Shown here piece by piece: positions 16,112 to 22,467 of a stretch of 32,648 nt of DNA. Each line of letters begins with the position of its first letter. Positions within the stretch are counted from its first letter, which is position 1. The stretch spans positions 1-32,648 of the forward strand of contig JAAUSF010000046.1 of assembly GCA_012033255.1 (NCBI GenBank). The letters run 5' to 3'. The notes beneath the pieces were generated by a model, which worked only from the letters and a program-made list of their open reading frames with translations, did not search any database and was not told the origin of the DNA. Both the position numbers and the translations under genes were made by a program. Source of the DNA: Cyanobacteria bacterium RU_5_0. Lineage in GTDB: Bacteria; Cyanobacteriota; Cyanobacteriia; Elainellales; Elainellaceae.

Positions 16112-16395
16112 CGCCTCCCGTTTTTGTCGGGGTTCAAATAGTTCGAGGCTTTTTTTGCGATTTCTAGTTGAATGGTCAACTGTCCCACCAGTCGTTCGAG
16201 TTCAGCAATGCGCTGATCCGCTTCGTTCCCCTTATCTCCCCGCTCGAAAATACTGCTGGCTTGTTCCAGAAACTCTTGACGCCAACGGTTCAAAACATTG
16301 GCGTTCAACTTGTGAGTTCGGCAGATATCACTGGATGTTTTTTCTCCACTCAGCACTTGCAAAACGACTTTCGCTTTGAACTCTGCGCTGTATTG
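16108..16395 (-). pseudogene. IS3-family transposase OrfA, 5'-truncated
   Basis: The open frame reads QYSAEFKAKVVLQVLSGEKT, then SSDICRTHKLNANVLNRWRQ and a leucine-zipper tail (IAELERLVGQLTIQLEIAKK). This is the HTH_Tnp_1 OrfA of IS3 elements. The initiator ATG and the terminal inverted repeat are missing. Homology stops at 16395, exactly where a half attC-like sequence begins, so the element was cut at or inside an attC site. Confidence 0.75.
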
Positions 16396-16419
16396 GCCCG
16401 CTGATTTGAGCCGTTAGCC
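16396..16419 (+). other. Half attC site (L'-R' only)
   Basis: GCCCGCTGATTTGAG is followed by CCGTTAGCC. It matches the L'-spacer-R' half of the complete site at 17504-17586 (GCCGCTGATTTGAGTCGTTAG) almost base for base. The R''-L'' half is replaced by the truncated IS3 OrfA. Confidence 0.55.
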
Positions 16420-16621
16420 CTCAGGTTTTCTGTGGGGGCGCGATCTCAGTGATTACGTCCGATAGACTGTCAAATCGTGATGTTTTGGAGAGATAAAGAA
16501 TGTTTACTTTAGATTGAGGTTGTTGACTTTGCCTCACAACTTCTTTCAAAGTCTTGTCATGATATAGAGTGAAAGATTAATCAGTCTGTGCACTTGTCTG
16601 CTGCAAGGCAAAGAGGCTTAT

Positions 16622-17086
16622 ATGAAAAATCGGTCTCCTATCGTCGGCATCCATCTCGGCAGCAACCTCATCGCCCTTGCCGGTATCGGGTTGGTCGGCT
16701 ATGGTCTTATGTTTTTGATCCGCAACTTCACAGGCTTCATTGAACTTGGTCTCACTCCTGAACATGTCGGCGGCACTCCCGAGCAGATCCGCAACTTTAG
16801 CCCCGCTCTCTTCAACTACATTAGCCACCTCCAGGTGGCTGTGGCTGCCTTTATCATTGCCTTGGGAGTCGCTGTGATCCCGTTGGCGTTGAAGGGCATT
16901 CGTACCGGTCAGCGCTGGGCGCTTTGGACGGCGTTTCTTGCCCCAGTGATCGGAGTAGGCATTGCCTTGCCGCTACACTATCCTTACGGTCTCGCCACAC
17001 TCGGTCATCTCGGGCTGATCTATCTGGATGCAGTCATTCTGCTCGTCGGTACTGTGCTGTCGTACAAGGCTCTCGATCGCAGATGA
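16622..17086 (+). CDS. Four-TM membrane protein, cassette gene
   Basis: A 154-residue hydrophobic protein with four predicted membrane helices at about residues 13-34, 68-90, 98-118 and 126-148. The short hydrophilic link between the first and second contains GLTPEHVGGTPEQIRNFSP. An AGAGG ribosome site six bases before the ATG is good. I do not recognise a defined family; the layout recalls small DoxX-like or DUF membrane proteins. It is the only gene between the half attC at 16396 and the complete attC at 17192, so it would be the payload of cassette 1. There is about 200 bases of leader and no recognised promoter. A function is not inferable. Confidence 0.75.
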   Translation: MKNRSPIVGIHLGSNLIALAGIGLVGYGLMFLIRNFTGFIELGLTPEHVGGTPEQIRNFSPALFNYISHLQVAVAAFIIALGVAVIPLALKGIRTGQRWALWTAFLAPVIGVGIALPLHYPYGLATLGHLGLIYLDAVILLVGTVLSYKALDRR

Positions 17087-17191
17087 ATTCAGCCATTAGC
17101 TTTTTCACTTCCATCCAAGCTGGGGTGGTTGAGAGGGCAATTAGTGGTGAGGCGAAAAGTGAAGTTGATCCAGGGTGCTGTGTCATTCGAT

Positions 17192-17276
17192 GGCTAACAT
17201 CTCAATGCAGCGGAGGTCGAAAGCTGCCGGCACTCAGTTTGAGGTTGGCTGCCGCCGCTGACCGGGAACGTTAGCT
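17192..17276 (+). other. attC site 1
   Basis: R'' GGCTAAC (17192-17198), L'' ATGCAGCGGAGG, L' GCCGCCGCTGACC, R' GTTAGCT (17270-17276). CAGCGG(A)GG pairs with CCGCCGCTG, leaving one extra-helical A in L''. It follows the membrane-protein gene by about 105 bases; size 85 bases. Confidence 0.7.
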
Positions 17277-17503
17277 GGCTCCGCACAGGGGTCTTGCACT
17301 CGTAGTTGAAGGCGATCGGCTTAATCCGAACCGTCCCCTGAGCGATCGGTGAGGCACATGGGTGAAGCGATCGGGTGTTCCGCCACGTCCCAGAGGCGAT
17401 CGGGGGTGCCGTGGGTGAAGCGATCGGCTGGGTTAGAGAGTTCCAGGAGCGATCGGTCGGGAGGCATGCAGTCCGGTAGAGCCAGTGATCGGAGCGGCAG
17501 CCA
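17277..17503 (+). repeat. ORF-less cassette with spaced GCGATCGG repeats
   Basis: Between attC 1 and attC 2 no plausible gene is found on either strand. Instead GCGATCGG occurs at 17312, 17342, 17367, 17396, 17420 and 17449, and as GTGATCGG at 17485. One more lies inside attC 2 at 17535. Spacing is 24-36 bases in the cassette. Several units are preceded by GGTGAA. The octamer overlaps the HIP1 core, but this local density is far above the rest of the window. The open minus-strand frame through it (17194-17556) is rich in Arg, Ser and Pro and is read here as a by-product of the repeats. Confidence 0.6.
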
Positions 17504-17586
17504 GCTAACACGATGTTGCAACGGACGGAAGGGAGCGATCGGTCACCCTCACCCAACCGTGCCGCCGCTGATTTGAGTCGTTAGAC
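17504..17586 (+). other. attC site 2
   Basis: R'' GCTAAC (17504-17509), L'' GTTGCAACGGACGG, L' GCCGCCGCTGATTTGAG, R' GTTAGAC (17580-17586). CAACGG(A)CGG pairs with CCGCCGCTG apart from one A-C position; the extra A is again in L''. Size 83 bases. Confidence 0.7.
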
Positions 17587-17642
17587 CGCTTTGCCTTGTG
17601 TGTGTCTGTGTTCTGGCGACAAGACGGTTAGGGAGGTACCTT

Positions 17643-18260
17643 ATGAGCCTTGTAGAGAGAGTTGTAGCACAATTCGCCCGTCCCACAGGATTTTTTGGGA
17701 ATATCACTGGCTTCATCATGGCACATAGGCCATCAAATCTTGAACGCAATGAGTGGGCAATTTCCCTGCTTAACCTGCAACCCTCCGACCGCGTCCTGGA
17801 AATCGGTTTCGGGCCTGGAGTAACGATCCAAAAGATGAGTGAAATTGTGATCTACGGTGTTATTTGGGGTATCGATCATTCTGAAGTGATGTTCAGGCAA
17901 GCTTCAAAAAGAAATCAACGCGCCATTTCGGCTGGAAGAGTGCGATTGGTTCTCACGTCGGTATCGCAATTGCCCTCTTTCGACGACCCATTTGACAAGA
18001 TCCTGGCTGTTAATAACTTTCAGTTTTGGGATAACAAGACTGACGTGCTGAGACGGCTAAGAGAGCAGTTGCGCACGGGAGGAATCATAGCCCTCGTTCA
18101 CCAGCCCAGAATCCCTGGCGCTACAGAAGATGATGCGACTGAAGCGGGAGAAAGGTTCGCACGCTATCTGGAAATGGCTGGATTTAAAGACATCAAAGTG
18201 GAACGGAAGAGGATGAAGCCTGTTTCGACGGTGTACGTGCAAGGAAGAAATGTTCAATAG
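17643..18260 (+). CDS. SAM-dependent class I methyltransferase, cassette gene
   Basis: A 205-residue protein. The ATG at 17643 follows GGGAGG by about seven bases, so an upstream in-frame start is rejected. Motif I for S-adenosylmethionine binding is VLEIGFGPGVTI (51-62), followed by an acidic position GIDHSEVM (77-83) and LAVNNFQFWD (121-130) as the motif IV region. The end, GFKDIKVERKRMKPVSTVYVQG, is the closing beta hairpin seen in type-11 methyltransferases. The substrate is unknown. The start lies 57 bases after attC 2, as expected for a cassette gene. Confidence 0.88.
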   Translation: MSLVERVVAQFARPTGFFGNITGFIMAHRPSNLERNEWAISLLNLQPSDRVLEIGFGPGVTIQKMSEIVIYGVIWGIDHSEVMFRQASKRNQRAISAGRVRLVLTSVSQLPSFDDPFDKILAVNNFQFWDNKTDVLRRLREQLRTGGIIALVHQPRIPGATEDDATEAGERFARYLEMAGFKDIKVERKRMKPVSTVYVQGRNVQ

Positions 18261-18261
18261 G

Positions 18262-18380
18262 GACGACAACAGAAGACAGTGCACGAAAATGCACCACGTC
18301 TCCACAGCATTCTGGGTATACGTATCAAGTGATTGGTTGAGTTATGGGGTGTCTGCGTCCGGTGAGCGCGAACGTTAGGC
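18262..18380 (+). other. Possible attC site 3 (weak)
   Basis: A canonical R' GTTAGGC lies at 18374-18380 after GAGCGCGAAC, and the methyltransferase gene ends just before. The R''/L'' half near 18265 (ACGACAACAG) fits poorly, and I see no convincing L'' pairing with TCCGGTGAGCG. The site is placed mainly by position and by R'. Confidence 0.3.
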
Positions 18381-18385
18381 TGCAT

Positions 18386-18451
18386 CCCTAACCCTGTCAG
18401 GATTTCTGTCCTTGCAGCGGGTCTGCGGGGTGCCGCCGTTGAATCTTGAGA
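18386..18451 (+). other. Degenerate attC site 4
   Basis: CCCTAAC (18386-18392), then TTGCAGCGGG and GCCGCCGTTGAATC, give R'', L'' and L'. At the R' position there is GAGAGG instead of GTTAG. It follows the previous R' within six bases, so two sites are head to tail with no gene between. Confidence 0.4.
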
Positions 18452-18976
18452 GGTGTCGGTTCTTGAACATGGGGGTGCAAAGCAAAGATGGGGAAGTGCG
18501 ATCGCCCCTATCTTTTCCAAACATCCCGGTGCTTCGAGGTTTGAGAGGGCAGCGAGCGGTTGAGTATATCAAACGTACAACTCTATCAATCTCTTCGATC
18601 CAGAGACATATTGACAAATGCCTGAAATGTTACGGCTCTGACTCCAGTTAGCTTGATGCATCATCTGAAATAGATGAAGGTCAAAGCCACTTGAAAGCCC
18701 TTGGCTCAAGATCGGAAGTGTGATTGTGAGCGCCCGTAGGCTGGGTTGACGCAGGGAATCCAGAAACAATTTTTTCCTACTTGTGCGCTCACCTCTGTCG
18801 CTTCAGAGATCGCCAACTTTATCGCTCAGGGTAAAAGTTGCTGACACAGGAATTGGAAGTTCCCGAACCAACTTCTTAGACAATTGGTAAAATAAACGAA
18901 CGTTAGTGATCGTCCCCCAGCCACAGCTATCGCTCCCAATCTTTTCACCGCGAACCTCAAGCGAGGAGATTCTCAC
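18452..18976. other. 525-base stretch without a gene
   Basis: No supported gene on either strand. GCGCCCGTAGGCTGGGTTGACGC near 18730 and the GAACGTTAGTG at 18896-18906, a possible isolated R' site, are the only notable points. It probably holds decayed cassettes. Confidence 0.4.
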
Positions 18977-19177
18977 ATGCCATTAGCTGAACTCATGTCA
19001 CAAATCCAGGGACTTCCAAAAATTGACAAGCTTCGGCTGATGCAGTTTCTTGCAACAGAACTCATCAAAGAAGAAGATGCAAACTTCTTTGTTGCAAACC
19101 AGGAATATCCGGTCTGGTCGCCCTACCATTGCTCTGAGGCTGCCAATGTTTTGATGAATCTTTTGGCGACAAGCTGA
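18977..19177 (+). CDS. Small antitoxin-like protein upstream of a retropepsin-like gene
   Basis: A 66-residue protein. GAGGAG eight bases before the ATG is a strong ribosome site. MPLAELMSQIQGLPKIDKLR, then LMQFLATELIKEE, EYPVWSPYHCSEAANVLM matches a recurrent cyanobacterial small-protein family with an N-terminal 'LPxxDKLRLMQFL' helix and a C-terminal '(P/S)PYxxxxAAxVLM' segment. These genes are often followed by a retropepsin-like protease gene, and that is the case here. Function is unproven; an antitoxin or inhibitor role is a guess from the pairing. It lies between degenerate attC 4 and attC 5. Confidence 0.65.
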   Translation: MPLAELMSQIQGLPKIDKLRLMQFLATELIKEEDANFFVANQEYPVWSPYHCSEAANVLMNLLATS

Positions 19178-19484
19178 AGGCTTATTAGATACAGGCGCAA
19201 GCGTTAATGTTTTGCCCTATGAGTTGGGACTACAACTGGGCTTAATCTGGGAGAATGAGACACTCTCGGTCGTGTTGGCGGGGAACTTAGCTCGATTTGA
19301 AGCTCGTGCAGTCGTTGTTGAAGGTCAAGTCAGTTCATTCCCAGCAGTTGACCTAGCCTTTGCCTGGACGCAAGCAACCGATGTGCCTTTGATTTTAGGA
19401 CAGGCTAATTTCTTCTTTGAGTTTGAGGTCTGTTTTTTCCGTGCGCGTTCTGAATTTGAAATTTCCCCTAAACAGGTTGGATAG
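19158..19484 (+). pseudogene. Retropepsin-like aspartyl protease, 5'-truncated
   Basis: The frame is closed by TGA at 19155 and open to TAG 19484. It begins FWRQAEGLLDTGASVNVLPY with the aspartyl protease D-T-G-A/S motif and continues to a conserved region (DLAFAWTQATDVPLILGQAN, then FFEFEVCF). The only start codons lie after the DTG motif, so the natural N-terminus is lost, probably by a small deletion or frameshift at the junction with the preceding 66-residue gene, which it overlaps. A TTG at 19212 would give a product without the active site. Confidence 0.6.
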
Positions 19485-19528
19485 AAATGAAAACAGAAGC
19501 GTCAGTCGGAAGTAATCAAGGAGGGGCG

Positions 19529-19602
19529 GTCTAACAACCGTGTTGCAGCGGACAGCTTGAAGCTCTTGGTGTTGATGCAAAGGCTATCTCGGAACGTTAG
19601 GT
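19529..19602 (+). other. attC site 5
   Basis: R'' GTCTAAC (19529-19535), L'' GTTGCAGCGGAC, R' GTTAGGT (19596-19602), preceded by CGGAAC. R'' and R' are near-perfect inverse copies (GTCTAAC against ACCTAAC). The L' box is degenerate (GGCTATCTCGG). Size 74 bases. Confidence 0.55.
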
Positions 19603-19746
19603 CGCAGTTGCCCATCTGTGGAGATGGTGCATCTAGCTTATTCACTGGTGCTTCATCTTCAGAAGATGGTTCAGTGAGACGGTAGAAGAGGAAGAGTGCA
19701 AGGTATTTCAATTTTTAGGTAGAAAGTTTTTAGGTAGAGGGAATTT

Positions 19747-19925
19747 ATGATGAATTTTATTGCTTGGATCATTCTGGGAATTCTGGCTGGTGCGATTGCT
19801 AAGTTACTCTTCAGATTAATAGAACTAATTTGCCCCGGTCTTCATCCTAGACGTCACTGATTGTTGCAATCGTCGGTGCAATAATTGCCATTCTCTTGTG
19901 GGAACTGGTGTCTCGTCGTCCTTAA
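19747..19925 (+). pseudogene. GlsB/YeaQ/YmgE-family membrane protein remnant
   Basis: From ATG 19747 the frame reads MMNFIAWIILGILAGAIAKL and then leaves the family, stopping at 19860. A second frame just after it reads IVAIVGAIIAILLWELVSRR and ends at TAA 19925. These are the first and last membrane segments of the small transglycosylase-associated/GlsB stress family. About 35 central residues are missing and the ends are out of phase. Confidence 0.6.
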
Positions 19926-20026
19926 TAACACGGTTGAGTAATAGTTATGAAGATTTTGCATCCCAGCCATGAGATACACTTATTAGTTATGTTGGAACAG
20001 AAATCTGCTGTAAGGATAAGTATGTA

Positions 20027-20281
20027 ATGCTCTATAAAATTCCATTATTGCTATCGCCACAATCTGAAGGCGGATTTACCATTACATCGCCACTACTACC
20101 AGAACTGGTCACTGAGGGAGATACGGTTGAGGAGGCTTTATCAAATGTTCGGGATGCTTTGGCTGCCGTGATCGAAGCTTATGCAGACTTAGGACGAGCT
20201 TTGCCAATCAATATGCGAGTTTCTGACACTGATGATGCTCTGTGGTTGGAGACTGTAGTAACAACCCATGAAGTATCGTGA
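20027..20281 (+). CDS. HicB-family antitoxin
   Basis: An 84-residue protein with the HicB partial RNase H-like fold: YKIPLLLSPQSEGGFTITSP, then LLPELVTEGDTVEEALSNVRDALAAVIEAY. This is a classic HicB signature (GGFTxxSPxLPExxTxGDTxEEAxxNxxxAL). HicB binds and neutralises the RNA-cleaving HicA and often autoregulates the operon. Here hicB precedes hicA, whose ATG lies inside the end of this gene (14-base overlap). It sits in a cassette position between attC 5 and attC 6. Confidence 0.85.
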   Translation: MLYKIPLLLSPQSEGGFTITSPLLPELVTEGDTVEEALSNVRDALAAVIEAYADLGRALPINMRVSDTDDALWLETVVTTHEVS

Positions 20282-20479
20282 AGTGGCTCGGAAATTGGAA
20301 GAACTTGGCTGTCAAGAACTGCTACGACGAGGTGGAGGTTCTCATCGCAAGTGGTTTAATCCAAATACACAACAAGCTACTGTCTTGCCAGATTGGGGAG
20401 GTCGTGACCTCAAACTTGGAAACTTCGGGCTGCAATTCGCCAGTTAGGTATTGATTGGGAAATTTTCAACAATACGTAG
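20268..20479 (+). pseudogene. HicA-family toxin, frameshifted near the 3' end
   Basis: The frame reads MKYREVARKLEELGCQELLR, then RGGGSHRKWFNPNTQQATVL, with the dsRBD-like fold and the catalytic His of HicA in GSHRKW. After DLKLG the expected end LRAAIRQLGIDWEIFNNT appears one base out of phase near 20420; the uncorrected frame stops at 20447 (59 residues). The catalytic core is intact, so residual toxicity is possible, but the terminal helix is lost. Confidence 0.7.
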
Positions 20480-20502
20480 ATTATTCGTCTGGTTGAGATG
20501 CA

Positions 20503-20579
20503 ACCTAACACTGCGTTGGAGCCGACCTACAGAGGTTGTCTGTGGGAGTCGAGTTTGTTTGTGGCGGCTTATCTTAGCC
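20503..20579 (+). other. Degenerate attC site 6
   Basis: R'' ACCTAAC (20503-20509), L'' GCGTTGGAGCCGACC, L' GTGGCGGCTTATC, and CTTAGCC where R' would be GTTAGCC. The GAGCCGAC/GGCGGCTTA boxes resemble the aadA-type attC rather than the other sites here. The ISAs1 remnant starts 43 bases downstream. Confidence 0.4.
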
Positions 20580-20622
20580 GTGTGCGATTCGTTCATCGGT
20601 GATTCGGAACGAAGTAACCCAC

Positions 20623-21391
20623 CAGGGCAAACGCACACGTAACTTAACAATTGCGGCAAAAAGAATTGAGAAGGCTTAGGATTCAAAGCAGTCGTGACTC
20701 TGAGTTGAGGTTGCCCATGTCTGAATCCGCCCTTACAAGCCTCAAAACCCATTTCAGCGATCTGTCTGACCCGCGTGCCCAGCACCGCATTGAACACCTG
20801 CTGATTGATATCGTGCTGATCACAATCTGCGCGGTGATCTGTGGAGCCGAAAGTTGGGTTGAAATCGAGAACTAAGGGATAGCGAAACAAGAGTGGTTAG
20901 AGAGCTTTCTGGAACTGCCGAACGGGATTCCTTCTCACGACACGCTAGAGCGACTGTTTGCCCGACTGCGAGCGGGAACAAGTGCAGCAGTGTTTTTTGA
21001 ACTGGGTGCAGGCGGGGTTTGACATCAGCGGTGGACAACTGATTGCGATTGATGGGAAAACGCTGCGAGGCAGCTATGAGCGAGGTAGCAAGCGAGGCAT
21101 CATTCACCTGGTGAGTGCTTGGGCAAGCCAAACTCGAATTGGGCTTGGACAACGCAAGGTGAATGAGAAATCCAATGAGATCACCGCAATTCCAGAGTTA
21201 CTGCGGGTGCTAGACCTAGCAGGAGCGGTCGTGAGTATTGATGCAATGGGATGCCAAACAGCAATTGCTGAGCAAATTGTGGCACAACAAGGAGACTAGG
21301 TACTGGCGCTCAAGCGACAACTATCTCCTCAAAGTTCTCGCTCAGCCCTCTAGTTCTCCTCGATTATGAAGAAACGTGTGCGTTTGCCCTG
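20623..21391 (+). mobile_element. ISAs1-family insertion sequence, degenerate
   Basis: The ends are an 18-base perfect terminal inverted repeat: CAGGGCAAACGCACACGT (20623-20640) and its reverse complement at 21374-21391. The length, 769 bases, is well under the usual size of about 1.2-1.4 kb. No target-site duplication is evident. Confidence 0.8.
20717..21317 (+). pseudogene. ISAs1-family transposase, with nonsense codons, frameshift and 3' deletion
   Basis: Starts MSESALTSLKTHFSDLSDPR, then LLIDIVLITICAVICGAESW, the DUF4372/ISAs1 N-terminal pattern. TAA at 20873-20875 interrupts EIEN-(Y)-GIAKQEWLESFLELPNGIPSHDTLERLF in frame. Near 20970 the frame shifts and continues as CFLNWVQAGFDISGGQLIAI, then DGKTLRGSYERGSKRGIIHLVSAWA with the catalytic Asp of IDGKTLRGS. 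A TAG at 21297-21299 breaks ..QQGD-(Y)-VLALK. The C-terminal third, including the last catalytic residue, is deleted. Confidence 0.8.
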
Positions 21392-21744
21392 ATCTTCAAA
21401 ACGCTTTGATTGACGAGCTATCCAATAGGGCTGTACGTTATGTTATTGAGCATGGAGAAGAATTTGTAAAGGTTATTGTCCATGCAACGCAAGAAGTAAT
21501 CCAAATGATTGAAAATACATTACGTGAAGCCACTGACAAACATTTAACTGAAATAGCACTAGCAGCCATCGCTGCGGGGATGGTCATAACCGCAGCAATT
21601 GTCGGACCCGCAGCAGTCGCTGTATTGCCAGTGGAAACTGTTGCCGAAGCTGTGGGACTGCCTTTCTTACTGCTTTTCCATCATGAAGACCTACTCAATT
21701 TTATCGCTGGCAAAGCTTATGTAGTCAGTATTATTGGTGAGTAG
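21376..21744 (+). CDS. Uncharacterised protein with hydrophobic centre, 5' end replaced by IS
   Basis: 122 codons are open from inside the right inverted repeat of the ISAs1 remnant. The native sequence starts around LQNALIDELSNRAVRYVIEH, so the true N-terminus was probably removed by the insertion. The middle has an amphipathic helix (VKVIVHATQEVIQMIENTLR) and then a long hydrophobic stretch (LAAIAAGMVITAAIVGPAAV, ETVAEAVGLPFLLLF). The stop at 21744 is two bases from the TTG start of the DUF4258 gene, so the two form an operon. I do not recognise the family. Secretion-system or polymorphic-toxin context is possible because DUF4258 often occurs as a toxin domain. Confidence 0.45.
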   Translation: MCVCPDLQNALIDELSNRAVRYVIEHGEEFVKVIVHATQEVIQMIENTLREATDKHLTEIALAAIAAGMVITAAIVGPAAVAVLPVETVAEAVGLPFLLLFHHEDLLNFIAGKAYVVSIIGE

Positions 21745-21746
21745 AC

Positions 21747-22139
21747 TTGGCTGACGATATTCTAAAGCAGGTTCGAGAAGCAGCGAGTAAGCAATTGCTG
21801 TTTCTGCCTCATACAATTCGGCAAATGTCTCGCCCAGAGCGAATGATAACGACGACTGAGGTTGAAGCAGTAGTCAGGACTGGTGAGATTATTGAGGATT
21901 ACCCAGAAGATGCAAGAGGGCGCAGTTGCCTCATGTTAGGGTTTGGACAGAATGATCGAGCAATCCATGTCGTTTTTGCCCCGAAAGAGGAATATCTGTA
22001 TAACAATTCCAATGCAGCGGACGTGCAAAGTCTTCGTGCTGCGTTTCAGTCATATCTGTCGCCGCTGATTGGAACCGTTAGCCTGCTGAGTTATCGTGGG
22101 GACGTAGTTTCGGATTACCTGTGGGGTAGCAATGCCTGA
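21747..22139 (+). CDS. DUF4258 domain protein whose C-terminus is encoded by an attC site
   Basis: 130 residues from a TTG start, with GGTGAG about ten bases upstream. Residues about 18-85 match DUF4258 (FLPHTIRQMSRPERMITTTE, then GRSCLMLGFGQNDRAIHVVF and APKEEYL), a small BrnT/RelE-like domain found in toxins. From residue 84 (YNNSNAADVQSLRAAFQSYL...) the codons are those of attC 7, and the family's usual 'xxITAYxPDPxxW' ending is absent. The original gene was therefore cut or extended by cassette recombination. The last eight bases overlap the start of the next gene. Confidence 0.65.
   Translation: MADDILKQVREAASKQLLFLPHTIRQMSRPERMITTTEVEAVVRTGEIIEDYPEDARGRSCLMLGFGQNDRAIHVVFAPKEEYLYNNSNAADVQSLRAAFQSYLSPLIGTVSLLSYRGDVVSDYLWGSNA
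21998..22083 (+). other. attC site 7 (best-formed site)
   Basis: R'' GTATAAC (21998-22004), L'' AATGCAGCGGACG, L' CGCCGCTGATTGGAAC, R' GTTAGCC (22077-22083). CAGCGG(A)CG pairs exactly with CGCCGCTG, with the single extra base in L'', as in functional attC sites. Size 86 bases. It lies inside the reading frame of the DUF4258 gene, 48 bases before the Pepco-like gene. Confidence 0.75.
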
Positions 22140-22461
22140 AGAAACAATTCTGATCGTTACAGATGGTACAGATGATATCGGCGTTGACGGGCGGCGGGGT
22201 TGGGGAGATGTTCGACAACGCCTAACCAGAGTAGCAGAGATCCCAATCTCTGTGCTGGAGCAAAACATGAACCGCCTCATACAGGTAGTAGGGCGATTGT
22301 TTCGACAAGTTGACCAACAGGTGGGTGCACAGTCTAATCTCGCCCTAGATGAAGTCACACTACAGGTAGAAATTGGCGGCAAAGGAGAGGTTAAACTATT
22401 TGCAGGAGGCGAAGCTACTGGAAAGGGCGTAATTACGCTGAAGTTTAAGCGACCGAGCTAG
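22132..22461 (+). CDS. Small Pepco/trypco-like effector-associated constant component
   Basis: A 109-residue protein. It has a variable N-terminal part (MPEETILIVTDGTDDIGVDG), a helical segment (ISVLEQNMNRLIQVVGRLFR) and a C-terminal beta region LALDEVTLQVEIGGKGEVKL ending GKGVITLKFKR. The 'xLDEVxxxVEIxxxGEVKLxxxG...GxIxLxFKR' ending matches the small constant components (Pepco, trypco) described next to caspase- and trypsin-like proteases in bacterial conflict systems. I assign it by pattern and neighbour, not by an alignment. It starts eight bases inside the end of the DUF4258 gene; the caspase gene follows six bases after its stop. Confidence 0.6.
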   Translation: MPEETILIVTDGTDDIGVDGRRGWGDVRQRLTRVAEIPISVLEQNMNRLIQVVGRLFRQVDQQVGAQSNLALDEVTLQVEIGGKGEVKLFAGGEATGKGVITLKFKRPS

Positions 22462-22467
22462 AAGTGG

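Larger units (their letters stand above)
16396..22083 (+). mobile_element. Candidate integron cassette array without integrase (CALIN)
   Basis: At least four sites with attC anatomy (17192-17276, 17504-17586, 19529-19602, 21998-22083), plus weaker ones, alternate with short + strand genes. The shared core is R'' ...TAAC, L'' near GCAGCGGA, L' near GCCGCTGA and R' GTTAG. In three sites L'' carries one extra base relative to L', the known asymmetry that sets strand choice by integron integrases. Cassette genes precede their attC, as expected. No IntI gene is present in the window. IS3 borders the left end; an ISAs1 remnant interrupts it at 20623-21391. Confidence 0.65.

Noticed and set aside
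17312..17542. CRISPR array in the GCGATCGG cluster
   Set aside because: The repeats are only 8 bases, spacing is irregular, and there are no cas genes.
17194..17556. 120-residue minus-strand open frame across the GCGATCGG cluster
   Set aside because: Its composition follows from the repeated octamer, it spans two attC sites, and it has no homology pattern or ribosome site.
18896..18906. Additional attC site at GAACGTTAGTG
   Set aside because: Only an R'-like core is present; no L' or L'' boxes are found upstream.
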